Part shown: positions 13,164-24,552 of the stretch, in pieces
Layout of the letters: every line of letters starts with the position of its first letter
Position numbering within the stretch: the first letter of the stretch is position 1
From: Muricea muricata
Taxonomy: Eukaryota > Cnidaria > Anthozoa > Malacalcyonacea > Plexauridae
Assembly: GCA_963855995.1 (NCBI GenBank)
Contig: OY979717.1
Location: 70,168,354-70,232,353 of the forward strand
Length of the DNA stretch: 64,000 bases
Direction: 5' to 3'
Notes under the pieces: model-generated
Database searches by the model: none
What the model saw: the letters and a program-made list of their open reading frames with translations, nothing else
Told to the model about the DNA's origin: nothing
Program-made: the position numbers and the translations under genes

Positions 13164-13421
13164 ACGCGTTACCAACGCGTTACCTACGCGTTACCTTACG
13201 CGTAACCATGAGCCTCAATGTTTTTATATACTATAATTGTATAAATACGACGCGTTACCACGCGTTACCATTCTTTTTTAGAAAAGATTAACACATATAT
13301 TTTAATAAAATTTAACGGTAACGCGTGGTAACGCGTTCTATTCCTTATAGAAACGTACATAAAGGGGAATAATTCATGGTAACGCGTATGGTAACGCGTG
13401 TGGTTACGCGTGGTAACGCGT
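13164..13421. promoter_or_regulatory. Iteron array, six against six; candidate Rep origin
   Basis: ACGCGTTACC occurs at 13164, 13175, 13186, 13250 and 13260, with a variant ACGCGTAACC at 13198. The complement GGTAACGCGT occurs at 13317, 13327, 13378, 13390 and 13412, with a variant GGTTACGCGT at 13402. Measured from the centre at about 13293, the two halves have the same spacing to within a base, though the spacers themselves (42, 47 and 41 bp) are unrelated and AT-rich. Such mirrored iterons next to a Rep gene are typical of Rep-binding sites and origins. The association is inferred from position and architecture. Confidence 0.75.
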
Positions 13422-13453
13422 TTGTTTATACGTGTTAACATATTATTAGTGAT

Positions 13454-13515
13454 ACCTATACATCAATTGTTATATATTGCAATTGGTTTCGTATTGTTAC
13501 TGGGTATCACAATCT
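13454..13515. other. Stem-loop GTGATACC / GGTATCAC
   Basis: GTGATACC near 13454 is matched by GGTATCAC near 13505, and inside the loop CAATTG...CAATTG can pair again. It lies between the iteron array and the 3' end of a decayed Tc1 transposase, so it may be either an origin hairpin or the edge of the Tc1 element. I cannot choose between these. Confidence 0.3.
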
Positions 13516-13580
13516 ATTTTGTTATATTATCAATCATATTTAACGCTAACATTAATTGTACGTAGTACTCTCGCACGTAT

Positions 13581-14640
13581 TTAGTATTTAATTCGCTGTC
13601 CTTTGGATTTGATTATCAAACTAATTCTTTTGTCCATTGAATCAATAGTATTATCAATGATATTAGTGGGAAAATTTGTCATGGTTTTTTTTACTCTGTC
13701 TGAAAATTCTTTGAAACCTTCATGTATATTATTCTCTATGGCATCGGAATTCAGTCTCCGTTTTACCAGGTGGAAAATGTTTTCAATTGGATTCATATCA
13801 GGACTTCTTGGCGGGATACTAAACTTACGGGCCCCCATACCATGAATGGCTTCTTTAGCTTTCTTACTATTCTGGGATGGGTCCCCATCTTGAAGAAATA
13901 ATTTACCCTTTGGGTTTGAACTGTTGTGAAACAAACCCGGAAAGTGTTCCCGCACAAAGTTAGCAAAACTTTGACCGTTGAGTTTTCCATGGTATTGCTC
14001 ACATAGTACCATTCCTTTTCCATGTGCTATTGCCGCGATGAAATGCGCAACTTTCCCTCCTGTAACTTCGTGGCTTCCCTAAGTTGTGCATTTGTATTTT
14101 AAGCCCTCATTACGCCTTCGCCAAGCCATTGTTTTTGGAGCTCGTGCCTGATCCGATGGATTGTAATTATGAATAAGGCTGACTCCATCAAGGTAAAAAC
14201 AAATACCATGCTTCCAAATGTTGGGATTTAACTTACGCCTGACTTTTCGCGCAAATGCAAGCCTTACTTTTAAATCTTTCTGGGTAAGGAGACCTTTCTT
14301 ACGAGCATGTCTATAGCGCAATCCACTACTTCTTAATACACGCCTGACAGTCTCATCTGACACACGGCATTTCACGCCAGCAGATACCCGAATATGCCTA
14401 CTCGTGAAATGCCCGACAGAATCTCGTAATACTTCAACCTAACGCAATATCGAACGCTTATCTCGTTCACTGAGTTTAGGCGGTCGTCCAGGATTTTGCT
14501 TTTGCTTATCAACAACCGAGCTTCCAATAGGTTTCTTCGCATGTCTATATATGCTTGCCTTCGAGAATTGTTTGTATTTATCACATAATTCTTCCCCTTT
14601 ATGCCCAAATCTTGATAAAGATATCGCAAATGGAGAGATA
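13581..14640 (-). pseudogene. Tc1/mariner transposase, two in-frame stops
   Basis: The minus strand from about 14640 reads an N-terminal helix-turn-helix region (SKASIYRHAKKPIG), an AT-hook-like GRPPKLSERDKR, then VSDETVRRVLRSSGLRYRHA. The first catalytic Asp is in FYLDGVSLIHN, the second in FLQDGDPSQN, and the Glu in SPDMNPIENI; 34 residues separate the last two, so DD34E as in Tc1. The frame is continuous except for a TAG near 14440 and another at 14079-14081; all three acidic residues survive. It is a recently dead copy that looks one or two mutations from intact. Terminal inverted repeats were not identified. Confidence 0.85.
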
Positions 14641-15120
14641 TTTCAATTATTTGGCATCTTACTCAATTTTTTGCCCTAAAATACATATATTAAAAAGCTT
14701 TCGAGAACTAGAGTTAGAAAATGGGTGTGATCTATTTTTTTTGCTGTCCCTTCTTTACAGCAACTTAAAAAGGTTAATGTCCCATAAAAACAATATCGTC
14801 AACCACGAAGAATTCATGACATGCTAATGTATGGATAAAAATCCTTCTACGTGTAAATATCGGTTGATTACTTTATTAATTACATCCCGTGAATTTATCG
14901 ATATTTTCTAACAACTTTGATAAATCACTTAGCAGATCTAAATAAAGACTTTACACTCCTTAATTACAACCTACCAACCCCCCGTTACCCCTACTTGCTT
15001 CCACCATCCCCCCCATCACAACTTGCCTTAATCTCAACATATTAGCTCTTAACACTGCGGTACATAAAAAATTTCATGAAAATCTCATCAATATTTCTGT
15101 TCTGTTTATAAATAACAAAA
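14641..15120. other. AT-rich spacer, no gene seen
   Basis: Between two transposase remnants. It contains a C-rich tract near 14970-15020 and no recognisable coding or repeat structure. An open stretch of 90 codons at 14555-14827 overlaps the transposase remnant on the other strand and has no motifs. Confidence 0.4.
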
Positions 15121-15149
15121 TAAGTTAATTTCACTACCCCGTCTGCAAC

Positions 15150-15910
15150 CCCCCCCCCCCACACTGGAATTCTCACAATTCTTTGACATTGTAACAAGTG
15201 AGTAGAAACGTAAACACAATACCTCTTGGTCGAAAATGCTTGTCACGGAAGGCACTATAAGTCGCGGCATTATAATGTTTGGCACGTCTTCAGCGCGAAA
15301 TAGTCCAATTACAGCAGTGTGTCGGCTAAGACTGCCGCCCAAAACATGATTCCTCCTCCTTCTTGCTGAGTGCTGACGGGACATTGGGACGGGGGGGGGT
15401 GATCCGATGAGACCCAGCCTCGAGCCCAGCCGTCAGGACCATCCACGTTGCACGGCATTCATCTGTAAATATAACTCGCGAAAAATCCACCTTCGTGTAT
15501 TTCTTGGCCCATTCAATTCGTTTTGTTTTATGTCTCTGGTTAAGAGGTGGATGTTTTGAGGCCTTTTTGACGCTTGCAACTTGGCATAACGCTTTGCAAC
15601 GAGAAGCACGACACAGTTTAGGCACATCACAGACCTGGAGTACCTACAGATTGTTGCTAATGGTGTTTTCACAGCTTGGCGATGGATTTGTCGCTGTTGT
15701 GGTTCGGTCAGCCTCGTAAACTTTGGCTGCACACGGTTTTTGCGTTCATGATGACTCGCTGCCACTATTTTCTTGTGCGGTGATCGCGCTGCGTGTTCTT
15801 GGCTATCTGTAATGCAGATTTTCCATTGGACAATGCTCTGGTCACATACTCTTTTTCCTCCACTGAAAGATCTGGTTTTCTGCTCAAATCACCGTGATTA
15901 TATCTCTTGC
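15150..15910 (-). pseudogene. Second, more decayed Tc1-type transposase
   Basis: The minus strand gives the N-terminal domain KPDLSVEEKEYVTRALSNG and NAKTVCSQ-like residues (about 15720-15900), then a helix-rich stretch, then the first catalytic Asp motif RVIFTDECRAT (about 15455-15490) and WARGWVSSD, then KEEGGIMFWAAV in a shifted frame, and a weak tail ending near 15150. Several frameshifts and stops separate the pieces, and the second Asp and the Glu motif are not seen. Older than the copy at 13581-14640. Confidence 0.7.
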
Positions 15911-16114
15911 ATAATAACTTTAAACACCTTTTTTCAGCTTCTATTCGACGCTGCCTTTATTATAACCAAAAGCATACATTCCATAGACCATACATAACAA
16001 TGCATATCACTTAAAAGGACTCGTATGTGAGATTTGTACGCGTTTCACTGCTTTCTGGGTACGCAAGAGCAAATTATTTAAATAATACATTTTTGCATAA
16101 TAACTTCAAACACA

Positions 16115-16549
16115 GTGTACACACTAACCACCACGACAGTTTCCGCGGAACCACTCACTGAGTCCTACGGAAGCACGATATTAATTAAAGTATTCATCAA
16201 ACCGGTAAAAACACTAGAACAGGAATTCCCTTCTAAAGATAGACTTGAGCCAGTTAAGGCTGAGAAACAAACCAATATAGTCTATGTAATTGGATGTAAA
16301 GACTGCTCGTGGTGTTATATTGGTGAAACGGGAAGGTGTTTTGCAACACGAAAAAAGGAACATGTCCGCAATGTAGGACACGACACAGTTAGCTTAAACA
16401 TAGTAAACCATTCCTGGACGATCATGAAATTAACTTTGTTGACGGGCAAACCATTGATAAGGGCAAGTATATCGGACAAGATCACAACAGGAGCGGACAA
16501 AATTCAAACTCACTACCGGAACAATATCGCACATATTACTAAGAATTAA
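16115..16549 (+). pseudogene. Penelope-like element, GIY-YIG endonuclease end
   Basis: The frame contains IVYVIGCKDCSWCYIGETGR followed by FATRKKEHV, the GIY-YIG nuclease core (Y...YIG...R...H). After NHSW the true frame shifts by one; the shifted frame reads DDHEINFVDGQTIDKG, as expected for the rest of this domain, and ends SLPEQYRTYY. Penelope-like retroelements end with such a domain after the reverse transcriptase, which is absent here. So this is the 3' fragment of a 5'-truncated copy with at least one frameshift. Confidence 0.8.
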
Positions 16550-16551
16550 CC

Positions 16552-16865
16552 ATGTATCATATTCCCTACTATTCTTACACCCACATGCACATAGTTTTAT
16601 ATTTCAGAATAGTGGCAATTGAAATACCAGGCGGAAAACGTAATCTGAATAACAATACCTTATATATAAGGAATAAAAATAAGTTGTACAACTTATGTTT
16701 ATTCCTTATTGCTGCCGAGCGCCAGCGAGGCAGCACACTATTCTTGACGTTACACGAAGTTCTTGCTTTTTCGTGTCCAGTTCCCCGGCCGAGTTATATT
16801 TAGTCGAAATCTCGATTTGTGCGGTGGAGATGTCAGCAATTCCGGGGGAAAATTAAGTATTCACG
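16552..16865. other. Downstream flank of the Penelope fragment
   Basis: Contains AGTTGTACAACTTA and the short inverted pair TGCTGCCGAGCG / CAGCGAGGCAGCA near 16709-16738. It may be the 3' untranslated part of the Penelope element. I looked for a hammerhead ribozyme core here, as Penelope terminal repeats often carry one, and did not see it. Confidence 0.35.
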
Positions 16866-16869
16866 TTGG

Positions 16870-18260
16870 TTTTTAAAATGAGGGGGTTGGCCCAGAAAAT
16901 TAAGTATTCAGGCTGGTGTTTAAGATGAGGGGGTTGGCAACAAATTTTCTTAATATGCCTGGTGTGTGTCGGAAATCAAATCTGGATTCAAATTGTAAGC
17001 TCAAGCTTGACAAGAAATATTACAAACGTGTCAGCTATAGCCTCAAAGTTCGGCTTTGAATGGCAACGAGTGTTTGACGGTGTTTGTGCGTCCGACTTCA
17101 AGTTGATTAAATGTCGATAAACACTGAAAGGTCAAGAACGAGGTCAAGAAAGATTAGAACGCCTCAGCTATAGACCACAAAGTCCGACTTCAAATCGCAA
17201 CGAGTGTTAGTGTGTATATTCATATACTCATGTTGTTCTGCTCAATTAATTCTTTAATTTTATAAAATGTTAGCTATAGACCCTAAAGTAAGCAATATTA
17301 CTAACGTGTCACCTATAGACCCAACGAGTGTTTGTGTGTATACTGATATGCTTATGTTATTCTGCCCAATTAATTCTTTTGTAAAATGTTAGCTGTACAG
17401 ACTGCAAAGTAAGCAATATTACAAACGTGTCACCTTTAGAGCTTTAGACCCTAAAGTCTGACTTCAAATGGTGACAAATGTGTATGTCCACATGCACATT
17501 TTACTAGGACTAGGATATATTGGCAATGCAATTGAAAATTACTGAATAAAGATGACACAATATCACCTAAAGATGAGAAATTTTAGCAGAATAAACTATA
17601 AAAGACATCTATTTGCTTTCTTAAATTAAAGATTTTGCAGTGCAATGCATTATTCGGAAACTGTACAGCTACAATTTTAGTTGTGGGATTAACTATTAAA
17701 GCACCATCTGGAGGACTCAAAGTTGTTCGGGTAGGGATTAAATATTCAAGTTTTGTGCAATTAATTTCTTTTAAAAAATGTCAGCTGTAGACCCCAAAGT
17801 AAAAGTATTACAAACACATCAGCTATAGGACCATCCATATAATCATGTTCTGCCAAATTAATTTTTTTTTAAATGTCAGCTGTAGTCCCCAAAGTAAAAA
17901 ACATTAATGAGGTTACGTAGTAACCAAGGTTAATATGTAAGGAACCAGCGTGTGATCTGGGTCTGAGTGACCCTCCTGCTGAGCTGGGTATATATAATTT
18001 GTGGGAAATAGAGTGAGAAAAAAATTTTTTGTTTTGACTGACATATAGCCTAACTTTGTGCGTTAACTTACATCGAACTCAATTCGATGTGATAAAGTGC
18101 AAACGTTTCGGTGGTCAGGCCCTCGCTGTACAGATTCACATGACTCGGACCTGATACCAAGTAACACAAATGCCAGACTTTAACTGACTGCATCTGCACC
18201 TAACCATCCCCATGGGTAAGTATGGTGACGACAGATATTAACAAACACGTCAGCTATAGA
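16870..18260. repeat. Imperfect tandem repeat, GTCAGCTATAGACCCCAAAGT
   Basis: Variants of CAGCTATAGACC followed by CAAAGT and often by GACTTCAAAT recur at about 17029, 17162, 17267, 17309, 17389, 17425, 17790, 17816, 17877 and 18252, with TTCTGCCCAATTAATT between several of them. The unit is roughly 35-130 bp with variable spacers. No coding potential. Confidence 0.7.
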
Positions 18261-19500
18261 ACCATTCATATATTCATGTGTTCTGCCCAATTAATTTCTT
18301 TTATAAAATCAACCTGATGTCAGTAGAGCCCCTCAGCATACATGTAAATTGGAAATGCCTTACATAAAAACATTAATTGATTCCACTTTTGAAATACTTT
18401 ATAATGACTTTTTATGTATGAGATATAAACATTTTCCCCATGACAGTTGCCCAAAATCACACTTGTTGCAACAAGTACATAATTTACTCAACTTTGCAAA
18501 CATTTAATGAATAAAAGTATTGACTAATCTCACTTTTCAAATACTTTTTAAAGTAGCATTAACTTTCTATTTACAAAAAATAAACCATTTTCCATGTTGA
18601 GAAAAAATTATTGTGACAACATGAGTGGAAATTGGAAAAATGAGTTCAAATTCGGGAGCATTGTATACCAAGCTTACCCTAACAAGTTACCCTAACAAGT
18701 TATTAGACAATAATGATGGCCATCAATGGAGACTACATGTTAAATAAATTTGGAACATCTACATGTTGCCGAAAAAATCACACAATGGACTATCATAAAC
18801 TACCTAGAAATAATATTCCAAGAAAGAACTTATTTAACACCTTGAAGGACATATTTCCTTCATGACGTCTTGAAGACTGAAATAATAGCATGACTTCTAT
18901 TCACGTTTAATGGCAATTTAGAATTATTATCGGCGCCAAGAATCACATGACATTACACAAAGTAATGTAATTCACAGTGCACTATATGGCACGTTTTAAC
19001 TGTCAACTATTTTAAACAAATTAAATTCATTCATACAGTGTGACTGTGTTTCTATTAACTATGCTGTGGTAAAATTATGTTAAAAGTTAGTATAATGAAG
19101 GCATGGGTCGTAAGGCAGCACTTTCCTTGCGATAGTAACTTCTAGTATAGCCAATTTATAATATCCGGATTATAAATTAAAGTTAATGGAGAAATGCTGT
19201 TAACATTGTTCAAAGTTCTTACATTTGTTGGAGATTGTCCAAGTGCGCGGAATTTCACGTTGTGCGCAATTGTCAGTCATTAACCTAATGCATCAGCGAT
19301 CACGCGCTGTGCACGATGCAAACATGTGCGCATCATGTCAAATGTAATCCAACAACTAATAGACAGACAATATTGCCTTTGTTGACATTGATCAACCAAT
19401 AGAAATAGTTTCCGTAGGATATAAACAGATGAGGCGCATTTATTAGGTATCAATTTGTTCTAAACTTGAGAGAGATACGATAGGGAGCATGAAATTGTTT
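18261..19500. other. Unannotated AT-rich stretch
   Basis: No gene, TIR pair or tandem repeat could be supported. Scattered CACTT and ACTTTT repeats near 18380-18600 hint at an old element. Confidence 0.35.
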
Positions 19501-19514
19501 CCCCACCCACCCAC

Positions 19515-20135
19515 CTCATCAGGGCTAACAACGGACAGGAGCAATCTCAAAATGGACATTGGAATATGCACACAGACATCGCATTATTTATTGTAAATAT
19601 AATCCATGCAAGTTCTAGGAACGGTCCAAGGGGATTGTAACCTCTTGGACAGGTTAATGTTATGGGGGATTGTAACCCCTCTAACATTGCCTGACGGGGA
19701 TTGTAACCCCAAGGGCTCCAGTCACCTAGCGGGCATATATACACCCCGCTAGGTAATCCATCTCATCGGGATTAACAACGGAGAGGAACAATCGGAAATG
19801 GACATTGGAAGATGCACACAGACAATGTAATATAATATAGTAGTCTATCTAAAATTATGAGGGATTTGTTATTTGGATTTGGTTTTACTTCTATATGAAT
19901 AAAATTTTGGTCTTGGGGTTGAAGTGCTCCTAATGATCACTTTCTGGCCATAGACTCACATTATTTATTGTAAATATATATTCCATGCAAGTTCTAGGAA
20001 CTGTCCAAGGGGATTGTAACCACTTGGACAGGTTAATGTTATAGGGGATTGTAACCCCTCTAACATTGCCTAATGGGGATTGTAACCCCAAGGCATCCAG
20101 TCGCCTAGCGGGCATATATACACCCCGCTAGGTTA
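19515..20135. repeat. Direct repeat, two units with hairpin-forming blocks
   Basis: Two copies share GGACATTGGAA, GCAAGTTCTAGGAAC, CCAAGGGGATTGTAACC and CCTAGCGGG (first about 19515-19753, second about 19755-20135, the second interrupted by about 150 bp). Each unit carries three near-palindromic GGGGATTGTAACCCC-type blocks and ends in a hairpin CCTAGCGGG...CCCGCTAGG. Open frames here are products of the repeat and differ between the copies. Confidence 0.7.
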
Positions 20136-20140
20136 TACAA

Positions 20141-21050
20141 GCATATTTATGAGTCTATGATAACACTAACAATACTATGTAATTAATTTTTTACTACCGG
20201 AGTACTTCGCCCTCAACGACCCATCTCTCCCACACAATTACTTGTTTGTCTGTTTTGTTGTCGTAGCTGTCAAATCAAAAGCTTTGATACATTAAATATA
20301 GCTTTGATGATGTTGCGATGTAGCGACGAAACGTTAGCAAATTGAATTTAATATAAACTTGAATTGTTTGATATGTATGCATTTAGAATCACTTGCTGGG
20401 CATTAATATTCTTATTCAGATTAGTTTTATATTTCATTTCTCGTTTCCCGTCGAAGCTGCAGTTATACTCATCTGGACGTTGAATTCATTTTTCGGGACA
20501 CCCTGTGTTATTAAACTCTAATCAAAGGTCACGCCATGCACGAGGAGTGAAAACCTCAAAAAATGTTATTTGGAACATTTCGCATTTTAAGACTTATTAC
20601 CGTCGTTGCTTCAACAACCAAACAATTGTACATTAATTGTACACGAAAAAATATTACGTAAATCTCATTCCTCTCATAACTCGTCTTTGTGAAGCCAGAC
20701 ATGTAAACACTCTCTTTACATTAACCTCCCTCAGGGCAGGTGAGGCATGCGAAAACCAACTACGGAGGACCCCAAATACATCTAACAGCTGCATGTACCC
20801 AAGCTCTGGAGGGCAAACGATAGTAGAAAATAGCCTTACCTTTATGGAAAGTCAAAAATTTCCTATCTGATTAATGTCCTATTTACAAGATCATTACAAC
20901 ATGTTGTAAGGCGTTGTTTATAGTGTTTACGATCTGCGACCCAGCGGCTCGACGATGCGTTTTCAAATCAAGCAGATTTGTTCGAACTGCAAGTGGTTTC
21001 TAAACAGTTGCATTGTCATTCTCGACCTAATTCACGTTCTTCCCTTATGA
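20141..21050. other. No supported gene
   Basis: A 77-codon open frame at 20637-20870 has no recognisable motif. At 20305-20340 there is a hammerhead-like string (TGATGA, then a GTTGC/GCGAC stem, then GAAAC), reported separately. Confidence 0.35.
20300..20345 (+). ncRNA. Hammerhead-ribozyme-like core (weak)
   Basis: TTTGATGAT is followed by GTTGC, a six-base loop, GCGAC and GAAACG. CTGATGA - stem II - GAAA is the hammerhead core; here the first C is T. Stem II pairs with one G-T wobble. Helices I and III are not evident, so cleavage activity is doubtful. Confidence 0.25.
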
Positions 21051-21054
21051 AAAA

Positions 21055-21410
21055 AAACACATGGAAATCACATGTGGTTCACATGTGTTTCTCATGTGGT
21101 CACATGTGATCCACATGTGACCACATGTAAATCACATGTAATACACATGTAGATCTATTTTTTTATTTTAAACCACATCTGTTTCACATGTGGTTCACAT
21201 GTGACCACATGTAATTAACATGTGGTCACATGTGATTCACATGTAGATTTCGGATGTTTATTTTAAACCACATGTGTTTCGCATGTAGATTTATGTTGTT
21301 TATTCAAAGCCACATGTATTTCTCATGTGGTTGACATGTCCCCAGATGTTACTCATACTTGACCACATGTGATTAACATGTTGTTCAAATGTGATAAACA
21401 CGTAAGGATA
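21055..21410. repeat. CACATGTG palindrome array, first cluster
   Basis: The octamer CACATGTG and half-sites such as TCACATGTGG, ACCACATGTG and TTCACATGTAGAT recur about twenty times in 350 bp. Because the motif is its own complement, the array can fold on itself. A second cluster of the same motif is at 26706-26975. Confidence 0.85.
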
Positions 21411-21766
21411 TGATTATATCCATAGTTATACAAGTCATATGATGCACATACATAAACGTATATTGAATGATTGGATCTGTAGTCAGCGGACCATAATACT
21501 CATTTGTCTTTTATGATGTCTACTATTTGCTTTTTAGTAGAATCATACTAGCATACTAATGCAAATGTTGTAATTTAATTGGCTACTCTACTTGCTATCT
21601 AGTCGATAGAAAGCGGGTGGCAAAACAATAATTTTTCTGATTTATTTTCTCCATTTAAAAAAAACTTGTAATTGTTTTTTTAGAAAAATGTTTAAAAATT
21701 AATTATTCATCTCAGATTCTACTAAAACAATTAGATTACTCTCTCTTAATTTTTATGCGTTGGTAG

Positions 21767-21911
21767 CAGGGTTGCCAGATCACTGCATTTTTGAGGCCAA
21801 ATCGTCATTAGTGTAGTCAAGTAAACAAAGAAAACAAAAGGCAAGTACAAAGAAAAACAAAGAGCATTGTTGAAGATTTGGCCTCAAAAATGCAGTGATC
21901 TGGCAACGCTG
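21767..21911. mobile_element. 145-bp hAT-type MITE, copy 2
   Basis: The same element as 2001-2145, same length and nearly identical, flanked by a perfect 8-bp duplication GTTGGTAG (21759-21766 and 21912-21919). One mismatch (AACGCTG for AACCCTG) lies at the right end. Confidence 0.92.
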
Positions 21912-22210
21912 GTTGGTAGTTGATCCAGGCTTCGCCCTCATCAACTATCACTGCATAAAAAATCTTGAGCTCTTATTCTAATTGTTAAATAATAATATTG
22001 TTTGGATAAGAATTTATATTAATTCTTAAAATAAGTACGTATAAATTACTGATTTATACAAGATGTAATTTTATTTATTCTACTGTAGAGTTTTTACACT
22101 ATTTTTCAACATTTATACAGTCACTTATAAAGATCAGTGGCCGTACTCCGCGCGCAAGGCTTACCGGGAAGCGTCATCGCATGTGGAAGCCATATTTGAT
22201 ATTTTCTCAT

Positions 22211-24552
22211 TTAGTCTAGTTCCTGTATAAGGTTTTGTATGCGTTTCATTTACCAGAGATAATCTCAACTTTTTTAGGGTAAAATGACCATGTCGATCAA
22301 CATGGAATATGTGCCAAAACCTGAATCCGGGACGAAAGTCCTCAAAATGACCCCGCCCTAAAATGGCAGTGTCGACATAGCTCTAACTTCAGACCAATGC
22401 AAGCAACAGCCTTCCTGAAGTGCTTATAGTGTTTAGAAGGGTTGTTTATAGGGGTGGTTATTAGAAGCAAAACATTGCCTAACTATAATATATTCCAAGA
22501 AAATCCCCATTCAACATGCCAGGTCAACAGCTAATTATGCATAAAATCACTAAAATCGCTGGCAGAAATTAAATTTACGCATTTCCTACAAAAAATTATT
22601 ATAAGATGAAAAACCATGTTCAATTGAATCCAATTATTGCAGATTTCAAAAGGATTGACATTGTCTTGTTGATATACAAGGCATTGTATTTCACTTACCC
22701 CCCGCAAAAACACGATTTCAGCCATATTTTCCGTCTTGTTTGCTTTTTTATCGCCGAGTAGCCGAAGTCTCATACAATTCTTGTACTTTTCCATAATCAC
22801 AGATGACCAAAGAACAACTCAGCCCATTTTTTACTTGTTCTGAGACTGTGCCGTCTACTTTATCTTCGATTTGGCATCCTCGACAATTAGCCAAAATTGC
22901 CGCCATTGTGAAGTCTTGCCGCTTTTGTGTCCGATAAATGTGACTTCTTCGTCTTCCTGTGTATTTATATTATGTAATCCAACAGTACTTTATACTATTG
23001 AATTTCTAAAAGTGATTTTGTAAACTTCTATGAAATTTAAATACAAATATCCACCCACATAAAATCGAGTGTCTTCAAGCTTCGAAATAATTTGAAAGTC
23101 ACGCGCAATCGTCACGAAAATTCCTCGTGGGCGACCATACGGGGGGGGGGAGTGAATATTTTCGCGAATACGTTTGCTTGTTTCCACAGCAAGACAAGTA
23201 AACATTTCATATTATTATATTTTCATGTATATTTGCGTATTGCTTTGTTTTTTTAGCTTTAACTACCAGAAAATCTGACAGACTTATGTATTTTTCGCAT
23301 TTTTATTTAAAGGGCGGTTTTTATTATGCCAAAGTAAAACATAACTAAGCGTCTAAGCAAATAAAAGCCACTATTGTTTTAAAATTGAAACGTACGTATT
23401 GTCACTGCAGTGACATAGCCCTCAAAATAAAAATAGGGGAAATGAAAAACTGTCAGATTTTCTTGCAGTTAAAGCATAGGCGGCCCAATTCAGTGTGTAG
23501 TTTCATATAGAGATCAGTGCGCACGTAAACACTACACTTCGTAGTATTAAAGCTTAAAAACAAAACAACACGTAAATATGAACAAGCAAACGTATTCGCG
23601 AAAATATTCACTCCCCCCCCGGTATGGTCACCCACGAGGAATTTTCGTGACGATTGCGCGTGACTTTCAAATTATTCCGAAGCTTGAAGACACTCGATTT
23701 TATGTAGGTGGATTTTTATATTTAAATTTCATAGAAGTTTACAAAATCACCTTTAGAAATTCAATAGTATAAAGTACTGTTGGATTACATAATATAAATA
23801 CACAGGAAGACGAAGAAGTCACATTTATCGGACACAAAACCGGCAAGACTTCACAATGGCGGCAATTTTGGCTAATTGTCGAGGATACCAAATCGAAGAT
23901 AAAGTAGACGGCACAGTCTCAGAACAAGTAAAAAATGGGCTGAGTTGTTCTTTGGTCATCTGTGATTATGGAAAAGTACAAGAATTGTATGAGACTTCGG
24001 CTACTCGGCGATGAAAAAGCAAACAAGACGGAAAATATGGCTGAAATCGTGTTTTTGCGGGGGGTAAGTGAAATACAATGCCTTGTATATCAACAAGATA
24101 ATGTCAATCCTTTTGAAATCTACAATAATTGGATTCAATTGAACATGGGTTTTCATGTTATAATAATTTTTTGTAGGAAATACGTAAATTTAATTTCTGC
24201 CAGCAATTTTAGTGATTTTATGCATAATTAGCTGTTGACCTGGCATGTTGAATGGGGATTTTCTTGGAATATATTATAGTTAGGCAATGTTTTGCTTCTA
24301 ATAACCACCCCTATAAACAACCCTTTTAAACACTATAAGCACTTCAGGAAGGCTGTTGCTTGCATTGGTCTGAAGTTAGAGCTATGTTGACACTGCCGTT
24401 TTAGGGCGGGGTCATTTTGAGGACTTTCGTCCCAGATTCAGGTTTTGGCACATATGCCATGTTGACCGACATGGTCATTTTACCCTAAAACAGTTGAGAT
24501 TATCTCTGGTAAATGAAACGCATACAAAACCCTATACAGGACCTAGACTAAT
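22211..24552. repeat. 2.3-kb inverted repeat
   Basis: Arms of about 970 bp (22211-23181 and 23581-24552) are inverted copies with few differences; the centre is about 400 bp. Left TAGTCTAGTTCCTGTATAAG corresponds to the complement of the right end. Each arm carries the same small reading frame: in the right arm ATGGCGGCA near 23855 opens a peptide MAAILANCRGYQIEDKVDG that stops after about 53 codons, followed by a possible donor GGGGGTAAGTG. The left arm holds the mirror copy. No transposase. Confidence 0.88.

Noticed and set aside
13164..13421. Ordinary minisatellite
   Set aside because: Copies are in two opposing groups with mirrored spacing and unrelated spacers, unlike a head-to-tail tandem repeat.
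16690..16865. Hammerhead ribozyme in the Penelope flank
   Set aside because: No CTGATGA or GAAAC core in the right arrangement was found there.
21055..21410. CRISPR array
   Set aside because: The regular CACATGTG repeats lack uniform spacers, the unit is a palindrome, and the DNA is eukaryotic.
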